Source: Phenylobacterium sp. (GTDB lineage: Bacteria; Pseudomonadota; Alphaproteobacteria; Caulobacterales; Caulobacteraceae). From it: a stretch of 64,000 nucleotides of DNA. The stretch lies in NCBI RefSeq assembly GCF_025351295.1, contig NZ_JANXWD010000105.1, forward strand, positions 1 to 64,000, given 5' to 3'. Position 1 is the stretch's first letter. Every line of letters starts with the position of its first letter. Made by a program: the position numbers and the translations under genes. This document shows positions 8,668 to 15,774 of this stretch, piece by piece. The notes under the pieces are model-generated. The model searched no databases. It was given only the letters and a program-made list of their open reading frames with translations, and was not told the origin of the DNA.

Positions 8668-10065
8668 ATGGTGACCGCCGGCGCTGGCCAGCTCGTGGAG
8701 AGCGTCAGCACGTCGGTGTTCAGCACCTTCCTGTTCTTCTACTACACGGCGCTGCTCGGCATGCCGGGCTCCCTGGTGGGGGCCGCCACGGCGATCAGTC
8801 TGGTGGCGGACGCGATCGCCGACCCCCTGTTGGGATCCCTCTCAGACAACGCTCGCTCTCGCTGGGGACGGCGGATTCCGTTCATGTTCTTCGGAGGGCC
8901 GCTGGTGGCGCTTGGACTGGGTTTGGCGTTCTCGCCGCCCGCCGGGCTTTCGACCGTGGGCCTGTTCGGCTGGCTGGTGACCGTATCTCTGCTTATGCGC
9001 TTCGCAATCTCGATCTTCCACGTCCCGTTTCTGGCCCTGGGGGCCGAGTTGTCGACGGACTATATCGAACGCTCGAGCGTGGTGACCTATCGCACCCTGT
9101 TCTCGATCTTCGGTCCGCTGGGTGTTCTGGTCCTCGGGTACGGTGTCTTTCTCGGCGGGGCGGAGGGCATGCGCCACGCGCAGGGATACGCGCCCCTGGC
9201 GTGGTCTGCCGCGGTTGTGATCCTGGTGGGCGGCCTTGTGTCGGTGGCGGGGGCGCGACGGTTCGCCGGAGCCCTGCCTGTGGCGGCGCGGGACAAAACG
9301 GCCCTGCACCGGCGCCTGTTCGAGGAGTTGGCCGAAATCTTCAGGAACCCGTCGTTCCGGGTAATGTTCTCCTGCGCGGTGCTGTTCGCCAGCGCCCAGG
9401 GGCTGGCCGCGACCCTCAGCGGGTACATGTTTGTCTTCGTCTGGCGGATCAGTTCGCCTCAGATTCTGCTGATCACCGTCTCGGTGTTCGTCGGCCTGAT
9501 GGTTGGCGTTCCCTTGGCCCCGATCCTGGGCCGACGGTTGGAAAAGAAGGTCCTGGTGATATCGGGCCTGGCAATGTTCTGCGTAGCGCAAGGCGGGCTC
9601 TCCACCCTGCGCGCGCTGGGTCTGTTCACACCGACCGGCGCGGCCGCCGTGCTGCCGCTTTGCATCAACAGCTTCGTGGCCGGGGTCGGTCTGACCTTCA
9701 CGGGCATCGCCATCGGCTCGATGATGGCCGACGCTACCGACGAGCACGATTTCCTGTTTGGCGCCCGTCGGGAGGGGCTGTTCTTCGCCGGCATCGGCTT
9801 CGCGCAGAAGGCGGCGACAGGGCTTGGCGCCTTGCTCGCCGGGATCGCGCTGGACATCATCCATTTTCCGAAGATGGCGGCCGCGCAGGGCGTCACGGCC
9901 CACCTCACGCCGACGATGCTGAACAAACTCGTCTGGGCCACCGGTCCGAGCGCGGCCGCCGTCTCGCTGGCGGCGACAGCCCTGATGTTTCTCTATCGCA
10001 TCGATCGGCGCCGACATGCGGAAATCGCCGCGACTCTGCAGGCCCGCAAGCTCGCCGCGGGCTGA
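8668..10065 (+). CDS. GPH-type MFS symporter
   Basis: A membrane protein of about 465 residues with twelve hydrophobic segments. It resembles the glycoside-pentoside-hexuronide:cation family: an early DAIADPLLGSLSDNARSRWGRR loop between helices 2 and 3 and a second-half repeat of similar character (DATDEHDFLFGARREG). The start is uncertain: ATG 8668 is preferred, with TTG 8647 in frame as an alternative. It follows the D-aminoacylase-type gene closely and may import its substrate or a related glycoconjugate. The substrate is inferred from context only. Confidence 0.8.
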   Translation: MVTAGAGQLVESVSTSVFSTFLFFYYTALLGMPGSLVGAATAISLVADAIADPLLGSLSDNARSRWGRRIPFMFFGGPLVALGLGLAFSPPAGLSTVGLFGWLVTVSLLMRFAISIFHVPFLALGAELSTDYIERSSVVTYRTLFSIFGPLGVLVLGYGVFLGGAEGMRHAQGYAPLAWSAAVVILVGGLVSVAGARRFAGALPVAARDKTALHRRLFEELAEIFRNPSFRVMFSCAVLFASAQGLAATLSGYMFVFVWRISSPQILLITVSVFVGLMVGVPLAPILGRRLEKKVLVISGLAMFCVAQGGLSTLRALGLFTPTGAAAVLPLCINSFVAGVGLTFTGIAIGSMMADATDEHDFLFGARREGLFFAGIGFAQKAATGLGALLAGIALDIIHFPKMAAAQGVTAHLTPTMLNKLVWATGPSAAAVSLAATALMFLYRIDRRRHAEIAATLQARKLAAG

Positions 10066-10239
10066 CGGACCCGGCGCTCAGGCTGCCAGCGCTCAACAGG
10101 TTGTCCAGTCGAACCCCGATCGGTGCAGCTGCATTTGCGACGCTACAAATACTCGGGAGAGAGTCGGGCGAACGCCCACAAGAAGGGATTGTGACGGCCT
10201 ACCTAGCTTCATAGCGCGCGGCCGCAATCGCCCGTCAGA

Positions 10240-10396
10240 CCAAGACCCCCGATCCGTTCCGCGAGTTCGATTCATCGCCAGAAGTGATCCGGCTGGTCGT
10301 CATGATTTAAGTCCGCTACCCGGCCTGGCTGTGCAACGTAGAGGACCTGCTGTTCGAGCGGGGCTCGATATCCGCCACGAGACGGTGCGGCTGCCT
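10240..10396 (+). pseudogene. IS6-family transposase, N-terminal fragment (stop and frameshift)
   Basis: In one frame the sequence reads DPFREFDSSPEVIRLVVMI, stop, VRYPAWLCNVEDLLFERG. After a frameshift it reads LDIRHETVRL. This matches the start of IS6 transposases (SPEVIRLAV..YVRYPLS.R.VEDLL.ERGI...HETV). It carries an in-frame TAA and a frame change, and it ends just before the IS630 element. It is the complementary half of the fragment at 741-971, in the same orientation. Confidence 0.65.
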
Positions 10397-10429
10397 GACA
10401 GAACCCGCTTGAGCGTGGAACTGGACATC

Positions 10430-11580
10430 TAGTGGTTTCGCCCTAACGGAAGACTCCCAGTTTGGGATTCCCGTGGCGTGGCGGTCGTGCGAGTCTGCGG
10501 CATGCGCACAGGGATTTCCATCACCGTCACGTCCAAGGATCGGCTCCGCCTGGAGACGATAGCCCGAGATCGCAACAGCCCCCAGAAGCACGTCTGGCGG
10601 GCGCGGATCGTCATGCTGACGGCCGATGGGGTCGGCACGAACGCCATCATGGCGGCGACCGGCAAGGACAAGACCTGCGTCTGGCGCTGGCAGGAGCGGT
10701 TCATGCTGGAAGGCGTCGAAGGCCTGGTGCGCGACAAGACCCGCCCCTCACGCATCCCATCCGTACCGATCGAGACCATCGATCGGGTGGTGGCCCTGAC
10801 CAACACCGAGCCGGCGCATGAGGCCACCCACTGGACGGCGGTGGCGATGGCCAGGGCGACGGGCGTCAGCATCTCCTCGGTGCAGCGCATCTGGAAGGCC
10901 CATGGCCTGCGGCCCCATCGCATGCGCGCCTTCAAGCTCTCCAACGACCCGAAGTTCGCCGAGAAGCTGAGGGATGTCGTCGGTCTCTACATCGACCCGC
11001 CGGCCCACGCCGTGGTGCTGTCCCTCGACGAGAAGAGCCAGATCCAGGCCCTGGACCGCACTCAGCCTGGACTGCCGATGAAGAAGGGCCGCGCCGGGAC
11101 CATGACCCACGATTACAAGCGCCACGGCACGACCACCCTGTTCGCCGCCCTCGACGTGCTGGAGGGCAAGGTCGTGGGCCGCTGCATGCAGCGCCACCGG
11201 CATCAGGAATTTATCCGCTTCCTCAATGCCGTCGAGGCCGCCGTCCCGGCCGGAAAATCGATCCACGCCATCCTGGACAACTACGCCACCCACAAACATC
11301 CCAAGGTGCGTGAGTGGCTGGGCCGCCATCCGCGCTGGACCTTCCACTTCACCCCGACATCATGCTCGTGGCTGAACGCTGTCGAAGGCTACTTCGCCAA
11401 GCTCACTCGCCGACGCCTCAAGCGCGGCGTCTTCAAGGGCGTCGTCGATCTCCAGGCCGCCATCCACCGCTTCATCGCCGAGACCAACGACGACCCCAAA
11501 CCCTTCATCTGGACCGCCAAACCAGACGCCATTCTCGCCGCCGTCAAACGCGGGAGGGAAACGTTAGAGTCGATCCACTA
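10430..11580 (+). mobile_element. IS630-family insertion sequence with TA target duplication
   Basis: The left end after TA (10430-10431) begins GTGGTTTCGCCCTAACG. The right end, read inward after TA (11579-11580), begins GTGGATCGACTCTAACG. These are imperfect terminal inverted repeats (13 of 17 positions match). IS630 elements duplicate the dinucleotide TA, and both flanks read CTAG. The element is about 1.15 kb with one intact transposase gene. It sits 18 bp beyond the Rieske oxygenase stop and next to an older IS6 fragment. Confidence 0.85.
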
Positions 11581-11581
11581 G
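10502..11581 (+). CDS. IS630-family transposase (intact)
   Basis: A 359-residue transposase. It has an N-terminal helix-turn-helix region (RARIVMLTADGVGTNAIM ... CVWRWQERF) and a DDE domain with Asp in LSLDEKSQIQAL, Asp in AILDNYATHKHP and Glu in WLNAVEGYFAKL, all family landmarks. The start is ATG 10502; a GTG at 10478 is in frame. The stop codon TAG lies at 11579-11581, so its TA is the duplicated target and its G is flanking DNA: the reading frame is closed by the target site itself. Nothing in the frame is broken, so the copy is probably active. Confidence 0.9.
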   Translation: MRTGISITVTSKDRLRLETIARDRNSPQKHVWRARIVMLTADGVGTNAIMAATGKDKTCVWRWQERFMLEGVEGLVRDKTRPSRIPSVPIETIDRVVALTNTEPAHEATHWTAVAMARATGVSISSVQRIWKAHGLRPHRMRAFKLSNDPKFAEKLRDVVGLYIDPPAHAVVLSLDEKSQIQALDRTQPGLPMKKGRAGTMTHDYKRHGTTTLFAALDVLEGKVVGRCMQRHRHQEFIRFLNAVEAAVPAGKSIHAILDNYATHKHPKVREWLGRHPRWTFHFTPTSCSWLNAVEGYFAKLTRRRLKRGVFKGVVDLQAAIHRFIAETNDDPKPFIWTAKPDAILAAVKRGRETLESIH

Positions 11582-11598
11582 GTCAGGGCCACATCGAG

Positions 11599-12909
11599 CT
11601 AGTCGTGAAAATGCTGCACTCGTGATTCATCATCGTTGAGAAACGCCTGGCGGAACCCCCGTGAATGCATGCCTGCCTGCATGTATCGCAGCAGGTGCAC
11701 ATCCTGGTCGATGGTGATGTTCATTGAGTATTTTCCGGCGTCCACGTCTTCTTGGGTGAACACCTCGCGTTCCGGGCGAGCGCAGACGCCGCTCGCGTGG
11801 GCCTCAACGCTAAGTCCGATCCCCGACCCGGTCGCAGCCATATGGCTCGCGGTCCGGAGCGTCCATTTGTCAAAGAAACACTTGTCAGGGTCGGAGGGGT
11901 GCGGTCTTGGCCGCATCACCCAAAGCTCTTCGGCCTGTACGGTCATGATGACATTTGGAAACAGGTCGTATTGCCAGACGTCGGTGAGCTGGTCGTCGCT
12001 GAAGGCGGAATAGTCGTAGCCGAGACTGGCCCCCACCTCACGTTTTTGCCGTTGCACGGCTTTGCGAAGGTCCGGAACCCGGCCGGCGAATTCCCCGGGA
12101 TCCATGCCCAGCGGCGCGATCGCAGCCCTAAGCGGAGCGGGCACCTCGTCGGGGACTGGGTAGCGCGGATTGACCACAAAGCCTTCAACTTGGACGCTGC
12201 GGTGGCCATGTGGCCAGAGCTGGTTGGCGGCGTTGCAGCAATCGACGAAGCTGGCGTGCTGCGGATGCAGGAAGTCGACATGGTATTGTTCGTTGAAATT
12301 ATCGATCACGGTCTTCCAATTGGCGTCGAGACTCACGGTCTGATCGGCCACCAGCGTCATGCGCTCGAAGCAATAGGGCGCCAGACGTTGGGGGATCGGC
12401 CCTAGAAAATGGCCGAGCGGCTCGGCGTTGGGGTTCATGTTGATCCAGACTAGGCCCGCCCAGAGCTCCACCTTAACCGGCTTGAGCGACAGGGCGTCGC
12501 GGTCGATGCCCTGGCTGAAACGGTCCGCATCGGGCGTCGCCCGAAGCCGTCCCTCCAGGTCATACGACCATCCGTGGTAGGGACATGTGATGGCCTTGTG
12601 ACAGCCCCGCTCCTTGACCAGCAGCCGGTTTCCCCGGTGCTGACAGACGTTGTAGACAGCGGAGACGCCACCCTCCTTGGTCCGCGTAACGATGATCGAC
12701 TCCCGGCCGATCGAGAACACAAAGAAGTCGCCGGGCGCCTGCAGGTCACATTCCATTCCCGCCAGAAGCCAGGTGCATGTCCACATCTGGTCCCATTCGC
12801 GGGTCATGAACGCGCGCGACGTGTAGCGGCTGGACTCGAGGCGGGCCGCGGCGGCCGGTTTCGCCGCCGGCGCACTCGGAACCTCAACGTAGGTGGTGGT
12901 CTGCGCCAT
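11599..12909 (-). CDS. Rieske non-heme iron oxygenase, alpha subunit type
   Basis: A 436-residue oxygenase. The Rieske [2Fe-2S] ligands are visible as CQH (Cys89, His91) and CPYH (Cys109, His112). The catalytic mononuclear iron region is DNFNEQYHVDFLHPQH (His210, His215, with Asn/Asp bridge residues before). The family hydroxylates or demethylates aromatic and N-methylated substrates and needs a reductase, which is not encoded nearby. The gene lies downstream of the enoyl-CoA hydratase gene on the same strand with about 150 bp between. The C-terminus is intact despite the IS630 element that begins 18 bp after the stop. Substrate not determinable. Confidence 0.85.
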   Translation of the reverse strand: MAQTTTYVEVPSAPAAKPAAAARLESSRYTSRAFMTREWDQMWTCTWLLAGMECDLQAPGDFFVFSIGRESIIVTRTKEGGVSAVYNVCQHRGNRLLVKERGCHKAITCPYHGWSYDLEGRLRATPDADRFSQGIDRDALSLKPVKVELWAGLVWINMNPNAEPLGHFLGPIPQRLAPYCFERMTLVADQTVSLDANWKTVIDNFNEQYHVDFLHPQHASFVDCCNAANQLWPHGHRSVQVEGFVVNPRYPVPDEVPAPLRAAIAPLGMDPGEFAGRVPDLRKAVQRQKREVGASLGYDYSAFSDDQLTDVWQYDLFPNVIMTVQAEELWVMRPRPHPSDPDKCFFDKWTLRTASHMAATGSGIGLSVEAHASGVCARPEREVFTQEDVDAGKYSMNITIDQDVHLLRYMQAGMHSRGFRQAFLNDDESRVQHFHD

Positions 12910-13062
12910 ATCGGTCTCCAGCGGCGGTTCGGATCGGCGGCGCCATCAGAGCGCATTGCCCACGGGTACGCCACCTCCGCCACGACATCGCGTGGCTGAA
13001 ACCCAAACGCCGCGGTGCGTCCGCCGGAGTCTGCCGGCGCCTGGGGGCCAAGGTTCGCAACA

Positions 13063-13851
13063 TCAACGCCCGACGAACACCGCCGGCCGCCGTTCCAGGA
13101 ACGCCGCTACGCCTTCCTTATGGTCGGCAGACTTGAAGCAGGCGCTCAAGGCCTGGACGTGGGCTTCCATGTGCTGGGCGATATCGCGCTCCATTCCGCG
13201 CCACACCAGCTGCTTCATATGTCTGAGCGAGAACGGCGAAGAGGCCAGATAGCGGCGGGCCTCCGCCAGGGCGGTTTCCATCACCGCCGCGGGCGCGACA
13301 ACTTCCGCGGCGTAGCCGATCTCCTTGGCCTCGGCGGCCTCGAGAACGGCGCCCGAATACAATAGCCTGAGCGCGCGATGCGGCCCGATGAGGCGCGGCA
13401 ACAGCCAGCTGCCCGCGCCGGTATCCGGCACCAGTCCGCGATGCGCGAAGTTCCAAGAAAATCGGCTCCGATCCGAAATGATCCGAACGTCGCACTGGCT
13501 GGAGAATTCCGCGCCCATGCCGACGGCGACGCCATCGATGGCCGCGATGACCGGTTTCGGACATTGCACGATCGGCCACCACTTCTCGCCCTCGTCGGCG
13601 CGCCCGCGCACGCCGCGCGTCTCGCCGGGAATGGTCGCCAGGTCCGCCAGATCGGTCCCCGCGCAAAATGCGCCGCCGCTTCCCGTGATGATCAGGACTC
13701 GCACCCGATCATCCGCGCCGGCCTCGCCGACACAGCGGATGAACTTGCCAAGCATGGCATAGGTCATCGCATTTCGCTTTTCCGGCCGATCGATGGTGAT
13801 AACGCCGATACCGTCAGCGTCTATGTCATAACGAATGTGGTGTTCGGTCAT
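13063..13851 (-). CDS. Enoyl-CoA hydratase/isomerase family protein
   Basis: A 262-residue crotonase-fold protein. It begins MTEHHIRYDIDADGIGVITIDRPEKRNAM, carries the CoA-binding/oxyanion stretch GSGGAFCAGTDLADL near residues 58-72, and a second oxyanion-loop region AIDGVAVGMGAEFSSQCDVRI with SWNFAHRGLVPDTGAGSW following. Residues of the two classical hydratase glutamates are not both obvious, so it may be a hydratase, isomerase or thioesterase-like member. With the Rieske oxygenase downstream it could serve degradation of a ring- or side-chain acid (inference). Confidence 0.85.
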   Translation of the reverse strand: MTEHHIRYDIDADGIGVITIDRPEKRNAMTYAMLGKFIRCVGEAGADDRVRVLIITGSGGAFCAGTDLADLATIPGETRGVRGRADEGEKWWPIVQCPKPVIAAIDGVAVGMGAEFSSQCDVRIISDRSRFSWNFAHRGLVPDTGAGSWLLPRLIGPHRALRLLYSGAVLEAAEAKEIGYAAEVVAPAAVMETALAEARRYLASSPFSLRHMKQLVWRGMERDIAQHMEAHVQALSACFKSADHKEGVAAFLERRPAVFVGR

Positions 13852-14505
13852 GGATGCCGCCTATCCCCTTGAAATTTGTTCGTAAACTCGCCCAGATGCC
13901 CTTGCATTTCCTGGATGGCCCCGTCCGGAAAATCAGCTGGGCGTCGCGAGATCACAAGAGTCCGCCGCCCGGCAGCGCGGCCACGCTGCCGATGTTGCAT
14001 GGAGCTGACAATATCCGACAAGGAACTGTCAGGTAAACTTCAGGGATGCCCGTCGCCTGTCCGTTCGCGTTGCGGTCTCTAAACCGGATATTGGGCCGCG
14101 GCAGCGTCGGCGGAGCGACTCGTGCCTGCGGCGACATCGCCGGGCCTCGAACCGGCGCCATAGCCAGCGTGGGCGTGTCAACCAACCCTCCCGCCACGAG
14201 CGCCCGGTCGCGCGCCTGCGGCGATCCGTTCGCCAGCGCGGCGATCCCGTAGGCCACGCTCCCGAGCGGATGGTCCGCCATGAACAACGCCCGCGCGAAA
14301 GCTGGCCGCCGGTCTTCGAGTTCGACCGGCGAAACCGGAGGATTGTCGGTACGAACAAGGACGCATCGAGAATCGATTTCTCTACCGTCGACCGTGACGT
14401 TGGGATTCTGGCGAGGCGGCTGATGGGTCGATTGCGTCTAAGCTGTGTGCGGCCGCTTCCGCTTCACTGCTGAAGTTTGCGACCTCACGCGGGTGAGCGT
14501 CGACG
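13852..14505. other. Intergenic stretch, no supported gene
   Basis: This stretch separates the start of the hydratase gene from the 3' end of the LysR gene. A minus-strand frame at 13952-14287 (111 codons, MADHPLGSVAYGIAALANG...) is open but has no recognisable family. No RNA gene or clear terminator was seen. Its mixed reading frames suggest decayed coding DNA. Confidence 0.4.
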
Positions 14506-15540
14506 TCATGTTTGCTGCGCGGCGCCGCCCTCAGGTCCCCGTCGGCGTTCAGCATGGCTTCGACGCCCTGGGCGTGAGCGTACCGCCGCCAGCGCCGCCG
14601 CTCGGGCGACAAGGGGGGCGGCCTCAACGGGATGGGAAAGGCCAGGTAGCGGGAGCGGGCTCAAAGGTTTCAAGGTTTCGGCCGCGGCGAAAACCGCGCG
14701 CATCAGGGCCGTACGACGCCGCTCCACCCGGCAGACCACATAGCCGATCAGTTGGGCGCGCTCGGCCTGGGGCGTCGGGCGCAGGAAGGCCAGGCGCGCG
14801 TCCGGCGGACACTCGCTGGAGAAGAACAGGCTGACGCCCATGCCCAGGGCGATCGCCTCGCGGATCGCCTCGCGGCTGTGCAGCTCGATCAAGCAGTCTG
14901 GCGCGACATTGGCCGTGGCCAGCAGCATCTCCATGGCCGCCCGCGTCTTCGATGCCGGCTCCCGGATCAACAGCGGTTCGTGGGCCAGGGCTTCGATATT
15001 GATCAACCCGTCCTTCGCGCGAGAATGGCTCGAGGGCACGGCGACCATCAGGTAATCGGCGAACAGCGGTTCGTAGAAGAACTGGCCGTCCATCGGCGGA
15101 TCGCTGGAGACGACGACGTCAACGCTCGCCTCCTGCAGCCGCCGCATGGTTTCACGCGCATTGTCGATCCGCACCTCGATGGCGGCCTCCGGATGAGACG
15201 CCATCACCGCCTTGGCCAAGCGCGCCGCGTAGATCGGCGAGTCCGACCCCAGGCGAATCGAACGCGGGCCAGCCTCCGCCTCGCCGCCTAGAAGTTCGTC
15301 GATCTCATCGGACGTGGCGAACATCCGCTTGGTCAGGGCGAACAGGTCCTGGCCCATGGAGGTCAGCCGCAGTGGCGGTCGACGGCCCTGAAACAAGGCG
15401 GCTTGGTGACGGTTCTCCAACGCTTTGATCTGCTGCGACAACGTCGGTTGCGCAACATTCAGGCGGCGCGCGGCCCGGCTGAAGCTGCCCTCCACGGCAA
15501 TCGCATGAAATGCCCGCAGATGCTGGTGGTTGACGGTCAC
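14506..15540 (-). CDS. LysR-type transcriptional regulator
   Basis: A 344-residue regulator. The N-terminal winged helix-turn-helix reads LRAFHAIAVEGSFSRAARR ... VAQPTLSQQIKALE (residues 8-45), followed by the effector-binding domain (IRLGSDSPIYAARLA ... VVSSDPPMDGQ). The last roughly 50 residues (PGLSHPVEAAP onward) exceed the usual length of about 295-300 and look like read-through into non-domain sequence. It is divergent from the TonB receptor and the phosphonate/ethanolamine genes. LysR proteins usually bind the divergent spacer, where several AT-rich palindromes are found, so it is the likely regulator of that cluster. Confidence 0.88.
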   Translation of the reverse strand: MTVNHQHLRAFHAIAVEGSFSRAARRLNVAQPTLSQQIKALENRHQAALFQGRRPPLRLTSMGQDLFALTKRMFATSDEIDELLGGEAEAGPRSIRLGSDSPIYAARLAKAVMASHPEAAIEVRIDNARETMRRLQEASVDVVVSSDPPMDGQFFYEPLFADYLMVAVPSSHSRAKDGLINIEALAHEPLLIREPASKTRAAMEMLLATANVAPDCLIELHSREAIREAIALGMGVSLFFSSECPPDARLAFLRPTPQAERAQLIGYVVCRVERRRTALMRAVFAAAETLKPLSPLPLPGLSHPVEAAPLVARAAALAAVRSRPGRRSHAERRRGPEGGAAQQT

Positions 15541-15564
15541 GATACAACCCGTGTTTTCAGCTTG

Positions 15565-15590
15565 TTATTACGACAGTAATAAATATTACT
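15565..15590. promoter_or_regulatory. Overlapping AT-rich palindromes, probable LysR operator
   Basis: TTATTA-CGACAG-TAATAA (15565-15582) and AGTAATA-AA-TATTACT (15575-15590) are both perfect dyads sharing their middle. They lie 25 bp from the LysR start in the divergent spacer, stand out as AT-rich in GC-rich DNA, and fit the dyad form of LysR boxes. Confidence 0.6.
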
Positions 15591-15626
15591 TCATTTCGAT
15601 TGCACTTTGATGACGGATACATCTCC

Positions 15627-15641
15627 ATAGGTGGAACCTAT
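15627..15641. promoter_or_regulatory. Palindrome ATAGGT-GGA-ACCTAT in the LysR/TonB spacer
   Basis: A perfect 6-3-6 dyad 37 bp downstream of the AT-rich palindromes and about 135 bp before the TonB receptor start. It could be a second operator of the divergent spacer; the binding protein is not known. Confidence 0.4.
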
Positions 15642-15774
15642 CCCCTGTTTTGTTTTTTAATATTGGCTCCGGAATTGGATGTCCGCCAGTTTCCGCGCAA
15701 CGTTCCGGCCACGCCTGCAGGGGCCTCCCATCCCCCTCCGTCGCGGTCGCCGCGTGCGTTTCGGGGGATATCCT

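Noticed and set aside
13952-14287. Minus-strand frame of 111 codons as a gene
   Set aside because: No family motif and no ribosome site; overlapping frames on both strands are equally open.
14382-14505. UbiG-like N-terminal fragment on the minus strand
   Set aside because: Only a short stretch (DPREVANFSS-like) resembles it; too little to support a call.
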